The notes below the pieces were generated by a model. It was given only the letters and a program-made list of their open reading frames with translations, ran no database searches and was not told the DNA's origin. A stretch of DNA of 64,000 nucleotides from assembly GCA_943361925.1 (NCBI GenBank), contig CALRIT020000018.1, positions 1 through 64,000 of the forward strand, given 5' to 3'. Position numbers and translations under genes: made by a program. Of the stretch, positions 43,753 through 53,090 are shown one piece after another (positions within the stretch are counted from its first letter, which is position 1; each line of letters opens with the position of its first letter). The stretch comes from CAISCU01 sp943361925. GTDB lineage: Bacteria > Bacteroidota > Bacteroidia > UKL13-3.

Positions 43753-44517
43753 TTAAGAACCTTTGATGAAATCATCTAGATTTAAGATATCATCCATTGT
43801 GTAAACTCCTTTTTTGCCTATGATCCATTCGGCAGCCATAAGAGCTCCTTTGGCAAACCCATAACGCGATTTTGCATCATGTGTAATCTGAATTGAATCA
43901 ATAACCGATTCATATTTTACAGTATGTAATCCTGTAACATCTCCTTCTCTGTATGATTCAATCAACAATTCATGAGCTTTTGCGCTTTGTGCAGGTTGAT
44001 TTTTATCGAATATTAATCGGTCTTTGATAGTAGTTTTTTGTGGATATTCTGCCATCACATGTTTTGCTAAACTTAAAGCAGTTCCACTTGGGTGATCTAA
44101 TTTAGCAGTATGATGTACCTCTTCAATCATGACATCATAATTGTCGAAATTTTTCATCATTGAAGCTAAAATTTTATTCAGTTTATAAAATAAATTTACT
44201 CCAACACTAAAGTTTGAACTATAAACTAAGGCCTGTCCTTCTTTTTCTGCTAATTCTTTTATTTCATCCAATTGATCATACCAACCTGTCGTTCCTACAA
44301 CAACAGGAACACCGGCTTCAAAGCATTTATGGATATTATCAACAGCTGCAGTTGGCATGCTGAAATCAATTGCTACATCTACATTTTTAAGACTAAGTGG
44401 CATAAAATCATATGCATTTTCTAATGTTACTTTGTAAATGATTTCATGGTTTTTTGCCATTGCTATTTTTTCAATAGCCATTCCCATTTTACCATAGCCT
44501 AATAGTGCGATTTTCAT
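43753..44517 (-). CDS. dapB: 4-hydroxy-tetrahydrodipicolinate reductase
   Basis: 254 residues. It reduces the dihydrodipicolinate precursor with NAD(P)H in the lysine/DAP pathway. The nucleotide-binding motif GYGKMGMAI is at the N-terminus; VVGTTGW, the YSSNFSVGVNLF loop and the catalytic EEVHHTAKLDHPSGTAL segment are all present. The canonical 'DAPSGTA' is DHPSGTA here, as in related Bacteroidota. It lies between DUF5683 (77-nt gap) and lepB (90-nt gap), on the same strand. Confidence 0.95.
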   Translation of the reverse strand: MKIALLGYGKMGMAIEKIAMAKNHEIIYKVTLENAYDFMPLSLKNVDVAIDFSMPTAAVDNIHKCFEAGVPVVVGTTGWYDQLDEIKELAEKEGQALVYSSNFSVGVNLFYKLNKILASMMKNFDNYDVMIEEVHHTAKLDHPSGTALSLAKHVMAEYPQKTTIKDRLIFDKNQPAQSAKAHELLIESYREGDVTGLHTVKYESVIDSIQITHDAKSRYGFAKGALMAAEWIIGKKGVYTMDDILNLDDFIKGS

Positions 44518-44594
44518 TTATTCTTCGTTTTAAGAATGCTCAAAAGAGCAATTTTTGCTGTAATATAAACAAGAAATTCCGATTAAGGAAATTT

Positions 44595-45134
44595 TTATCG
44601 GATACTTAAGGTGAAACTTAATCCAGTTGAAGTACAATAAGGTGTTTGACGAATATCAGGACTTATTCTTAAACTCAAGTTTTCACTCATGTCAAAACCT
44701 TTTAAATGAGCGTCAACAGTGGCATCCACAATTTGAAGTGCATACAATCCTACCATAGAAATGATAGATAAATCTCTTGATTTTCTATAACTCTCTCGTA
44801 CGTTTAACAACATTTCTCCAGGTAAATTTGCAAACTCTGGGTTTGTAACAGGTTGCTTGTTTAGCACTTGAATATAAGCTTCTCTTACAGAGTTATATTC
44901 ATTTTTATAAAATACATAAGAATAACCTAATGCTGCAAATCCACCATAAATAATAGGAAGTTTCCAGTATTTTTTATTATAAATCTGTCCTGCACCCGGA
45001 ACCAATGCAATTAATGTAACTTTATGATATGGATTTGTCTCCTTTTTAGGTTCAGGTTTTTTCACCGGAGCCTGAGCTTTTAAGCTGGTTCCGGTGAAAA
45101 TTAATAGTAATATGATTGAAAAAATTCTTATCAC
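44595..45134 (-). CDS. DUF5683-family exported protein
   Basis: 179 residues. The signal peptide (about 1-20, ending LKAQ) is followed by a Pro/Lys-rich stretch and the DUF5683 signature KVTLIALVPGAGQIYNKKYWKLPIIYGGFAALGYSYVF, a helical membrane-associated hairpin. The function is not known. In many Bacteroidota it sits between parB and dapB, as here; its start overlaps the parB stop by 4 nt. Confidence 0.88.
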   Translation of the reverse strand: MIRIFSIILLLIFTGTSLKAQAPVKKPEPKKETNPYHKVTLIALVPGAGQIYNKKYWKLPIIYGGFAALGYSYVFYKNEYNSVREAYIQVLNKQPVTNPEFANLPGEMLLNVRESYRKSRDLSIISMVGLYALQIVDATVDAHLKGFDMSENLSLRISPDIRQTPYCTSTGLSFTLSIR

Positions 45135-46018
45135 AGTAAATCAATAAGTCGTTTTAAATCTTGTTGAGATTTGAAAGGAATGACCAAAGAACCACGGCCT
45201 CTTTCATCTGCTTTGATTTTTACTTTTGTATCGAATTTATTACTTAATGTTTGCTGAAACTCAATAAAACTTGATGGTGTTTCTGTTTTTTTCTTTGCAG
45301 GATTACTTGCCTTTTTTTCTTCAACTCTTTCGTGAGCCTGACGAACCAAAGTTTCAACATCTCTAACAGATAAACTATCTTCAACCATTTTGTTGAAAAG
45401 ATATTGTTGTTCATCAGCATCTTCAATATTGATAATTGCTCTGGCATGACCCATCGTAATTTCATTATCTCTGATAGCAACTTGAATATTATCCGGAAGT
45501 TTTAATAAACGAAGGTAGTTATTAACGGTAGAACGATTTTTACCAACTCTATCTCCTAATTGTTCTTGATTTAAACTGCATTCATCCAATAATCTCTTGT
45601 AACTGAATGCAATTTCCATAGCATTTAATTCTTCACGTTGTATGTTTTCAATTAATGCCATTTCAAGCATTCCCTGATCATCAGCCAAACGGATATAAGC
45701 TGGAATATTTGTTAGACCTGCGATTCTTGCAGCACGGGTTCTTCTTTCTCCACTTATAATTTGATAAGAATCGTAACCTAATTTTCTAACAGTAATTGGT
45801 TGAATAATTCCGTGAACCTTGATAGATTCTGCTAATTCATTTAAGGCAGTTTCTTCAAAAACATCACGAGGTTGAAATGGATTTGCCTGAACCTGACTAA
45901 TAGGAATTTCACTAATAGAATTCAGTGGTTTTGCTTCTGATCCTGTGATATCGGTACTGGCATTTTCGAGCAATGCGCTTAATCCTCTTCCCAGTGCGTT
46001 TCTTTGTTGTTTGCTCAT
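45131..46018 (-). CDS. parB: Chromosome partitioning protein ParB
   Basis: 295 residues. It binds parS DNA as a CTP-dependent clamp and recruits ParA/SMC for chromosome segregation. The N-terminus has KQQRNALGRGLSALLE, then the catalytic-type domain with GERRTRAARIAGL (CTP-binding/arginine box), the ENIQREELNAMEIA motif and a helix-turn-helix (LGDRVGKNRSTVNNYLRLL). The C-terminus is a dimerisation domain. It follows parA with an 18-nt gap. Possible ParB half-sites lie 1.6 kb upstream (47594-47656). Confidence 0.95.
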   Translation of the reverse strand: MSKQQRNALGRGLSALLENASTDITGSEAKPLNSISEIPISQVQANPFQPRDVFEETALNELAESIKVHGIIQPITVRKLGYDSYQIISGERRTRAARIAGLTNIPAYIRLADDQGMLEMALIENIQREELNAMEIAFSYKRLLDECSLNQEQLGDRVGKNRSTVNNYLRLLKLPDNIQVAIRDNEITMGHARAIINIEDADEQQYLFNKMVEDSLSVRDVETLVRQAHERVEEKKASNPAKKKTETPSSFIEFQQTLSNKFDTKVKIKADERGRGSLVIPFKSQQDLKRLIDLL

Positions 46019-46036
46019 ATAATTACTATAGAAATA

Positions 46037-46849
46037 TTAGTTATTTGTTGTTTGTGTATTAAAGTCTACTGTTCCTGTTTTGGTCAATCCATTTTTATGT
46101 AACAATTCTTTTGCCAGATTTAAATAATTGATTGCTCCTTTGCTTTCAGCATCAAAAGAGATAGCTGCTTTACCAAAACTTGGTGCTTCTGATAATTTAG
46201 TGTTTCTCTGAATGATTGTATCAAATACCAATTGTTGGAAATGCATTTTTACTTCATCAACCACCTGATTACTTAAACGAAGACGCATATCATACATTGT
46301 TAATAATAAACCTTCAATTTGCAATTCTGGGTTCATTCCAGACTGAATAATTTTAACAGTATTGAGTAGTTTTCCCAATCCTTCTAATGCAAAATATTCA
46401 CATTGAACCGGAATGATAACGGAGTCACTAGCAGCCAATGAATTTGTTGTGATTAAACCTAATGATGGCGAACAATCAATAATTACAAAGTCGTAATCAT
46501 CTTTTATTTTAGAAAAAGCAAACTTCATCAATTTCTCTCTGTTTGGTACACTAATTAACTCAATTTCAGCACCAACCAAGTCGATATTTGATGGAAGAAT
46601 ATCCATATATTGATACTCAGTGCTCAATATTGCATCTTTTGCTGGTACTTCATTTACCAACACCTCATATAAGCCAGTTCTAATATCCTTAGGATCTAAT
46701 CCAATACCTGAGGTTGAATTTGCTTGAGGGTCAGCATCCACTAAGAGTGTTCTGAATTCAAGTACAGCTAAACTAGCGGCTAAATTAATAGCTGTTGTGG
46801 TTTTTCCTACGCCACCTTTTTGATTAACGATTGATATTGTTTTGCTCAT
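46037..46849 (-). CDS. parA: Chromosome partitioning ATPase ParA
   Basis: 270 residues. A Walker-type ATPase: deviant Walker A KGGVGKTT (Lys11-Thr18), DADPQANSTSGIG and VIIDCSPSLGLIT. It forms a nucleoid-bound gradient that moves ParB-parS complexes. There is no N-terminal DNA-binding extension, so it is the chromosomal (Soj) type. It is immediately followed by parB and preceded by the hydrolase gene with a 9-nt gap. Confidence 0.95.
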   Translation of the reverse strand: MSKTISIVNQKGGVGKTTTAINLAASLAVLEFRTLLVDADPQANSTSGIGLDPKDIRTGLYEVLVNEVPAKDAILSTEYQYMDILPSNIDLVGAEIELISVPNREKLMKFAFSKIKDDYDFVIIDCSPSLGLITTNSLAASDSVIIPVQCEYFALEGLGKLLNTVKIIQSGMNPELQIEGLLLTMYDMRLRLSNQVVDEVKMHFQQLVFDTIIQRNTKLSEAPSFGKAAISFDAESKGAINYLNLAKELLHKNGLTKTGTVDFNTQTTNN

Positions 46850-46858
46850 TTGAATAAA

Positions 46859-47539
46859 TTACAATTGAATGGTTTCTGAAATGGTTAATAGAAATAACTC
46901 TTTGTTTTTGTCTGAAAATACTTGTTTTGCGGCAATATGATCTATTTTAATTGGAGCAAAAGTGTCATAGTGAATTCCAATAATTTTATCACATTGAATA
47001 AAGTTTGAAGCAATTACAGCATCATCAGCATCCATTGTGAAATTTCCTCCAATTGGCAGAATTGCCCAATCGACGGGATTAAATTCACCAATTAACTTCA
47101 TTTCCTGAGTTAATCCTGTATCTCCACTATAGTAAACAGTCTTTCCTTCAGAAAAAATTAAAAAGCCAATAGAAGTTCCTCCATAAGTGCCATCAGGTAG
47201 ACTTGAGGAATGGGCTGCAAAAGTTATTTTGACAGTTCCAAAATCAAATTTGGCTTTTCCGCCGATGTTCATTGAATGAAGATTTTTTACTCCTTGTTTT
47301 TCAAGCCACAACATGATTTCCCAACCACTAATTACTAATGCATTGGTTCTTTTTGCGATGTAAACTAAATCATCAGTATGGTCCATGTGGCCATGTGAAA
47401 CTAAAATATAATCAGCCTCAATAGAATCAATAGAAATTTCCTTAGCAAATTCATTTTGCCTAATAAAGGGATCAAACAACAATTTCTTGCCGCCTGTTTC
47501 CAGTAAAAAACACGAATGTCCGTAATAAGTAAATTTCAT
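46859..47539 (-). CDS. UPF0173-type metal-dependent hydrolase (metallo-beta-lactamase fold)
   Basis: 226 residues. The opening MKFTYYGHSCFLLE and the metal motif HGHMDHTDD identify the UPF0173/YtkL family of the metallo-beta-lactamase superfamily; YYSGDTG and GIHYDTF provide further metal ligands. The substrate is unknown. It heads the leftward run into parA (9-nt gap), and its upstream region is the candidate origin/segregation locus. Confidence 0.92.
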   Translation of the reverse strand: MKFTYYGHSCFLLETGGKKLLFDPFIRQNEFAKEISIDSIEADYILVSHGHMDHTDDLVYIAKRTNALVISGWEIMLWLEKQGVKNLHSMNIGGKAKFDFGTVKITFAAHSSSLPDGTYGGTSIGFLIFSEGKTVYYSGDTGLTQEMKLIGEFNPVDWAILPIGGNFTMDADDAVIASNFIQCDKIIGIHYDTFAPIKIDHIAAKQVFSDKNKELFLLTISETIQL

Positions 47540-47588
47540 TTTTTTAATCCTTAATTGCCTTTAAACACAAGTTTTTCAACATCTTTTT

Positions 47589-47760
47589 ATTTCCGTGAAA
47601 CTTATTTTCTTGGAAATATACTTTCCGTGAAATGCTTGCTGTAATTGCGTGGAACAATTTCAGAACAACAAATTACGGAAATCAAGATGCCAACTAATAC
47701 ACCATCTATCCACAGGGGTGTGGATGATTTATTAGGCTGTTATTTAGTCAGATAACTTTA
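47589..47760. promoter_or_regulatory. Candidate parS/oriC-like cluster
   Basis: Three same-strand half-sites of parS type, CGTGAAACT (47594), CGTGAAATG (47626) and CGTGGAACA (47648), lie 32 and 22 nt apart, and a partial inverted copy (ATTACGGAAAT) is at 47672-47682. About 50 nt further, CTATCCACA and TGTGGATGA (47706-47714 and 47719-47727) form an inverted pair, each one mismatch from the DnaA box TTATCCACA, separated by GGGG. GTTAT...ATAAC follows (about 47740-47757). The location beside parAB supports a replication or segregation role, but none is proven. Confidence 0.4.
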
Positions 47761-47794
47761 AAACCTAAAATTAATTTGGAAAGCAATGATTGTT

Positions 47795-49021
47795 CTAAAT
47801 ATGTGCTCCCAGTAATAAATCTATGTCTTTGTGATAGATACTCAGACGTTTACCTAAATGTTTATTGGTTAAATTACCTTTATAAATATAAATCCCACTC
47901 CTTAATTCGGCATTATTATACAGATAATCTGTTAATGAGCCTGATTCGCTAAGTTTCATTAATAAAGGACTTAAAATATTGCTCAAAGCATAACTGGCTG
48001 TTCTGCTTACTCTTGACGTAATATTTGGAACACAATAGTGTATGATGCCGTGTTTTGTAAAGGTTGGTTTTGAGTGACTTGTAATTTCGGAAGTTTCAAA
48101 AATTCCTCCCTGGTCAATACTAATATCAATAATCACCGAACCTTCTTTCATATGAGAAATTTGTTCTTCAGTAATCAAAACCGGACTTCTTCCTTCTTCA
48201 TTTCTAATGCAGCCAATTACAACATCTGCCGACATTAAAGCTTTGTGAAGTATTTTTGGATGTACAAGTGAAGTGTAAACCTGTTGCTGAATTTCGTTTT
48301 GTAAACTTCTTAAGTTGGTAAGTGAATGGTCGAAAACTTTAATCATAGCGCCATATCCCAATGCTGCTTTGGCTGCAAATCTTCCTACAGTTCCGGCTCC
48401 AATAATTAAGATTTCTGTTGGTGGAATTCCTGTAACTCCTCCTAACATTTCACCTTTGCCACCTCTGTTTACACTCAACAATTCTGAAGCAACAGATATA
48501 GCAGAATATCCTGCAATTTCACTCATTGTTCTTACAACAGGGTAGGAGCCATCAATATCTTTCAGGTATTCAAAAGCAAAAGCATTGATTTTTTTATTCA
48601 TCAAACTACGGATGAATTTTTCTGATTTTGAGCCATGTTGAAGGGCAGAAATCAAAAGTTTATCAGGACTTAATAGTTGAATTTCCTCCTCAGTTGGTGG
48701 CTCAACTTTAACAATTACATGAGCTTTAAAAATTTCCTCTTTTGAAAAACAGATTTTAGCACCTGCTTCACTAAAATCTTTATCAGAAAATCCTGCGCCG
48801 GCACCAGTTCCACTTTCAATCCAAACTTCATTTCCATTATTGACCAATACCTGCACAGATGAAGGAGTTAATGGAACTCTATGTTCTTGTAATGTAGTTT
48901 CTTTAGGAACACCAATATAAAGTGTTTTATGAGGCTGAAATACTTCAAGCAAAGCTTCTTTGGGTTGAAGAGAGGCTTGTTTTGCCAATTCACTAAAGCC
49001 AAAAGCAGGGGTTTCTTGCAT
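47795..49021 (-). CDS. ald: Alanine dehydrogenase
   Basis: 408 residues. It catalyses the NAD-dependent interconversion of alanine with pyruvate and ammonia. It has the family's N-terminal GVPKETTLQEHRVPLTP, the KVEPPTEEE and ALQHGSKSEKFIRSLM segments, the NAD-binding motif IIGAGTVGRFAAKAALGYGA, and IDISIDQGGIFETS with the conserved YCVPNITSRVSRTASYALSN. An ~30-residue N-terminal extension and a C-terminal tail make it slightly longer than the Mycobacterium enzyme (371 aa), as often in Bacteroidota. The gene stands between the origin-like gap and tsaE. Confidence 0.9.
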   Translation of the reverse strand: MQETPAFGFSELAKQASLQPKEALLEVFQPHKTLYIGVPKETTLQEHRVPLTPSSVQVLVNNGNEVWIESGTGAGAGFSDKDFSEAGAKICFSKEEIFKAHVIVKVEPPTEEEIQLLSPDKLLISALQHGSKSEKFIRSLMNKKINAFAFEYLKDIDGSYPVVRTMSEIAGYSAISVASELLSVNRGGKGEMLGGVTGIPPTEILIIGAGTVGRFAAKAALGYGAMIKVFDHSLTNLRSLQNEIQQQVYTSLVHPKILHKALMSADVVIGCIRNEEGRSPVLITEEQISHMKEGSVIIDISIDQGGIFETSEITSHSKPTFTKHGIIHYCVPNITSRVSRTASYALSNILSPLLMKLSESGSLTDYLYNNAELRSGIYIYKGNLTNKHLGKRLSIYHKDIDLLLGAHI

Positions 49022-49091
49022 GGAATGTTCGATTCTTTTAGTAGGTTAGAACTCAAATATACAGATTTTAAAGAACTCTACCCAGCAACTT

Positions 49092-49511
49092 TTAGTAGTT
49101 TATTATTTCTTCCACACTCAAATTCCTGATATCATTCAAAATTTCTATTTCAATTTTTAGGAAGTTCTCCTTTGATAATATTGTTTCTATTTTTTCAGGC
49201 CATTCAATCAAACAAATATTTCCTGAGTCAAAATAATCTTCATAGCCAATATCATAAACTTCTTCAATGTTTTTTATCCTGTAAAAGTCGAAATGAAATA
49301 TACTTTCCTTCTCTGAAACTCTATATTCATTAACTAATCCAAAACTTGGACTACTAACTTCGTCCAATACATTTAGCGATTTACAAAGTTCCTTGATAAG
49401 TGTAGTTTTTCCTGCGCCCATTTCACCATAGAAACAGAAAATTGAATGATTTTCAGTTAATGGAATGAGGGTTTGGACAGCTTTTCCAATTTCAGAAATA
49501 CCATATTTCAT
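49092..49511 (-). CDS. tsaE: tRNA threonylcarbamoyladenosine biosynthesis ATPase TsaE
   Basis: 139 residues, normal for TsaE (YjeE). It works with TsaB/TsaD/TsaC in making the t6A modification next to the anticodon of ANN-decoding tRNAs. Walker A is GEMGAGKTT (Lys35), followed by SSPSFGLVNEY and the HFDFYRI and EWPEKIE motifs. Its ATG overlaps the stop codon of the proline dehydrogenase gene by 1 nt, so the two are translationally coupled. Confidence 0.94.
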   Translation of the reverse strand: MKYGISEIGKAVQTLIPLTENHSIFCFYGEMGAGKTTLIKELCKSLNVLDEVSSPSFGLVNEYRVSEKESIFHFDFYRIKNIEEVYDIGYEDYFDSGNICLIEWPEKIETILSKENFLKIEIEILNDIRNLSVEEIINY

Positions 49512-50686
49512 TAAGAAACCTTTCTTCTTCTTTTGATTTCTTTTTGAATTAAGCTCAATTCTCTTCCAGCCTGACCTTGTACACTTGTATTTTCCTGAGC
49601 TCTTCTGAATAAATAAGGTAAAACCGATTTAACCGGTCCATAAGGTAAATACTTAGCAACATTATAACCTGCATGAGCCAGATTGTAACTCAAATGGTCG
49701 CTCATTCCGAATAATTGAGAAAAGTAAATTCTATAATCGTTCTTTTCCAATCCGTGTTTTTTAATCAAGTTTACTAAATGTTCGCTGCTTTTTTCGTTGT
49801 GAGAACCAGCGCAAATAGCCATTTTATTGATGTTTTCTAAACAAAAATCCAAAGCTAAATCATAATCTCTGTCAGTTGAGGCTTTGTCTGGTTGAATCGG
49901 ATTTTTATAGCCCATTTGTTGTGCTCTTTCTCCTTCTTTTTCCATGTAAGCACCTCTAACAAGTTTAATTCCATAATGGTAATTACCAGATTCAGCTCTT
50001 TTAAACGCCTCTTTTAAATAAGCTAATCTATCATGTCTGTAGAATTGAAGGGTATTGAAAATCATGGCTTTTTCTTTGTTGTATTTCAACATCATTTCTT
50101 CAACCAAGCCATCAATTGTATTCTGAATCCAGCTTTCTTCTGCATCTATAAACAAACGAACATTTAAATCAAATGCAGTTTTACAGATTTTTTCAATTCT
50201 TGATTTTGCTTTATTTAGTTCTGATAATTCAGTTTCTGATGGCATTTTTCCAACATTTAAGCTTTCCAATAAACCAAATCTCATTACACCTGTAACTTTA
50301 AAAACGCTGAAAGGAATTCTTTTATCTCCTGCAGCTTTTTTAATGGTTCTTATAATTTCTTCAGCCGTTTCTTCAAAAACTTTTTCATCTTCTTCACCTT
50401 CAACTGAATAGTCTAGAATAGTTCCAACGCCATACTTATGCATGTTGTTCATAGCTAATTCACAGTCGTTTATGCTTTCACCTCCGCAAAATTGCTTAAA
50501 GACTGTTGCTTTAATTATTCCTTTAATTGGAAGATGTATTGCAAAGCAGGCATTAACCATTGCAGGACCAACCTGAACTAACCAATTGTATCCAATTGCT
50601 TTAAACAAAAAGTGAGAATTTCTTAGTTCTCCATCCGATTTCGCTTTAAAAGCAACCTCTGTATTATTAAAATCTAAAGTTTCCAT
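49511..50686 (-). CDS. Proline dehydrogenase family protein
   Basis: 391 residues. A TIM-barrel flavoenzyme that oxidises proline to pyrroline-5-carboxylate. It carries the expected RLFIDAEESW, GIKLVRGAYMEKE and GSHNEKSSEHL motifs and the C-terminal YGPVKSVLPYLFRRAQEN with the paired arginines that bind the substrate carboxylate. It is the short monofunctional form without the P5C dehydrogenase part. It is divergent from aroB, with 87 nt between the starts. Confidence 0.92.
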   Translation of the reverse strand: METLDFNNTEVAFKAKSDGELRNSHFLFKAIGYNWLVQVGPAMVNACFAIHLPIKGIIKATVFKQFCGGESINDCELAMNNMHKYGVGTILDYSVEGEEDEKVFEETAEEIIRTIKKAAGDKRIPFSVFKVTGVMRFGLLESLNVGKMPSETELSELNKAKSRIEKICKTAFDLNVRLFIDAEESWIQNTIDGLVEEMMLKYNKEKAMIFNTLQFYRHDRLAYLKEAFKRAESGNYHYGIKLVRGAYMEKEGERAQQMGYKNPIQPDKASTDRDYDLALDFCLENINKMAICAGSHNEKSSEHLVNLIKKHGLEKNDYRIYFSQLFGMSDHLSYNLAHAGYNVAKYLPYGPVKSVLPYLFRRAQENTSVQGQAGRELSLIQKEIKRRRKVS

Positions 50687-50773
50687 ATTGTAAATTCTTT
50701 AATAAACAAACATGATTAAATTATAAAAAGCCGTAATTTGGCAGCGCAAAAGTATATTACTATTAGCAGTTAA

Positions 50774-51826
50774 ATGAAAGAAATTTTCACAAAAGAATAT
50801 AAGATTTATTTTGGAAACGATGTTTTGGAGCAACTTTCTGAAACACTGATAGAAATGTCGTATTCTAAAGTCTTTGTTTTAATCGACGAAAACACAAAAA
50901 AGTATTGTTGGCCAATTTTAAGTTCTTATTTGCTTGATACAATTACTATTGAAATTAAATCAGGGGAGGCTAGTAAAAATATCCAAACTGCATCAAAAGT
51001 TTGGGAAAGTCTTCAGGAAAATTTCGCAGACAGACGCGCCGTTTTAATTAATTTGGGTGGTGGAGTGCTTTCTGATTTGGGCGGTTTTGTTGCTGCTACT
51101 TACAAAAGAGGAATAGATTTTATTAATATTCCAACAACACTTCTTGCTATGGTTGATGCTTCAGTAGGAGGGAAACAAGGCTTAGATATGGATTCACATA
51201 AAAATGTGGTAGGATTATTTAAACATCCAACTTCAATTTTTATTTATCCTGATTTCCTTAAAACCCTTGAAAAATCAGAACTTAAAAATGGTTTTGTTGA
51301 ACTTTGTAAACATGGTTTAATTGATGATAAAAAACTATGGGATAAATTACAAGGGACAGATGAAAATAACTTAGAACTTTTAAATCCTTTGATATATCAA
51401 TCTATAAAAATTAAGGTTGCTATTGTGAAAAAGGATCCTTTAGAAAAAGATATCAGAAAATCACTCAATTTTGGTCATACAATCGGGCATGCTTTTGAAA
51501 CATTTAGTTTAATTCATGATAAAAAGCCACTTAAACATGGTGAAGCAGTAGTTATAGGAATAATTTGTGAAGCCTGGTTAAGTATGAATAAAGGATGGAT
51601 TACACAGAGTGAACTTGAAAATATTAAGTCATTCTTTATTAATCGTTTTCCGGTTTATAAACATCAACTTAACATGGAATTGCTCTTGCAATACATGCGA
51701 AATGATAAAAAGAATCAAAATGGACAAATCAATTTTAGCCTTCTTAAAAAAGTTGGAAAATCTAAAATTGATATTACTTGTACCGACCAAACTATTATAG
51801 ATTCAATTCAATATTACCTATCCTAA
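50774..51826 (+). CDS. aroB: 3-dehydroquinate synthase
   Basis: 350 residues. It catalyses step 2 of the shikimate pathway (DAHP to 3-dehydroquinate), NAD- and metal-dependent. The motifs GGGVLSDLGGFVAATYKRGIDF and IPTTLLAMVDASVGGK are intact, and the metal ligands include the histidines in NFGHTIGHAFE and KHGEAV. The aroA gene starts 3 nt after its stop codon, giving an aroB-aroA-aroC run. Confidence 0.95.
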   Translation: MKEIFTKEYKIYFGNDVLEQLSETLIEMSYSKVFVLIDENTKKYCWPILSSYLLDTITIEIKSGEASKNIQTASKVWESLQENFADRRAVLINLGGGVLSDLGGFVAATYKRGIDFINIPTTLLAMVDASVGGKQGLDMDSHKNVVGLFKHPTSIFIYPDFLKTLEKSELKNGFVELCKHGLIDDKKLWDKLQGTDENNLELLNPLIYQSIKIKVAIVKKDPLEKDIRKSLNFGHTIGHAFETFSLIHDKKPLKHGEAVVIGIICEAWLSMNKGWITQSELENIKSFFINRFPVYKHQLNMELLLQYMRNDKKNQNGQINFSLLKKVGKSKIDITCTDQTIIDSIQYYLS

Positions 51827-51829
51827 ACA

Positions 51830-53089
51830 ATGAGTATTTGGCAAGTAAATGCATCAGAAAAGGAATTTGATTCCATAATAAATTTACCTGCCTCAAAAAG
51901 TATCAGTAACAGAGCTTTAATCATTCAATCTTTATTGAAGAATTTCAATAGTAACTTCAATGTTAAAATTGAAAATCTATCAAAGGCTGATGATACGCTA
52001 ATCATGTTAGATTCAATTTCATCAGAAAATGAACTGATTTATGTTAAAAATGCAGGAACTTGTATGCGTTTTTTAACAGCCTATTTTTCATGTTTACCCG
52101 GTGTTTGTAAAATCTTGGATGGTGATGAAAGAATGAAAAATAGACCAATATCAGCTTTAGTTAATGCTTTACGTCAATTAGGTGCTGATATTGAATATCT
52201 TGAAAGTGAAGGATTTCCTCCACTAAAAATTCAAGGTAAAAAATTAAATCCAGCCCAAAATTTAGTAATTGATGATAGCCAAAGTAGTCAGTTTTTAAGT
52301 GCAGTTCTTCTCGTTTCACCTTTTTTAGAATACAAGAGTAGTTTCTCCTGGAATCCTAATTCAGATTCGGCATCCTATAATAAGATGACTATTGATGTAT
52401 TAAATAGTTTTGGTATTAAAACGGAACTTTCTGAAAACCGAATTTTAGTTTATCCTATTTCGACAAATTTTACTTTCAATCCTAATTATACAATAGAGTC
52501 TGATTGGAGTTCAGCTGCATTTTTTTATGAAGCAATGGCTCTTCAAAAGAAAGGCAAACTCTTCCTGAATAAGCTTTTTTCAAAAAGTATTCAAGCAGAT
52601 TCAGCTTTAATTGGTTTCATGGAAAAATTTGGGGTTCAAACTGAATTTCATGAAAATGGGATAGAAATTAGTTTTAATCCTGAATTAATTGAACCAAATT
52701 CCAAATTAGATTGTAGACAAAATCCTGATTTAGTTCCTGCTTTGGTATGTGTTGCAGCATGTCAGAATTTCTCTTCAGAATTTATTGGTTTGTCTAAATT
52801 AAATTATAAAGAAAGTAGACGTTTGGATGAATTAGTTATACATTTAAAAAAGCTAAACTGGGAACTTTTATTTGATTCAGAAAGCATCAGTTTAATTTCA
52901 AATTCCGGTTATCAAACTGATTTCATCTTTAATACTGCTAAAGACCATAGAATGGTGATGGCTTACGCGATGTTAGCATTTCAATTCAAAAATATATCTT
53001 TGAATGAGGTTCATTGGGTTGATAAGTCGTTTCCAGATTTTTGGGAAGAGGCCTTAAATATCGGCTTAACTAAACTCGAATTAGTTTAA
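51830..53089 (+). CDS. aroA: 3-phosphoshikimate 1-carboxyvinyltransferase (EPSP synthase)
   Basis: 419 residues. It transfers enolpyruvate from PEP to shikimate-3-phosphate. Lys23 in LPASKSISNRALI is the conserved PEP-binding lysine; KNAGTCMRFLTAYF, DGDERMKNRPI, DDSQSSQFLSAVLL and KESRRLDELV correspond to the other active-site loops. The usual 'GNAGT' is KNAGT here. This and the rather divergent middle section are typical of Bacteroidota AroA. It lies 1 nt upstream of aroC. Confidence 0.93.
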   Translation: MSIWQVNASEKEFDSIINLPASKSISNRALIIQSLLKNFNSNFNVKIENLSKADDTLIMLDSISSENELIYVKNAGTCMRFLTAYFSCLPGVCKILDGDERMKNRPISALVNALRQLGADIEYLESEGFPPLKIQGKKLNPAQNLVIDDSQSSQFLSAVLLVSPFLEYKSSFSWNPNSDSASYNKMTIDVLNSFGIKTELSENRILVYPISTNFTFNPNYTIESDWSSAAFFYEAMALQKKGKLFLNKLFSKSIQADSALIGFMEKFGVQTEFHENGIEISFNPELIEPNSKLDCRQNPDLVPALVCVAACQNFSSEFIGLSKLNYKESRRLDELVIHLKKLNWELLFDSESISLISNSGYQTDFIFNTAKDHRMVMAYAMLAFQFKNISLNEVHWVDKSFPDFWEEALNIGLTKLELV

Positions 53090-53090
53090 T

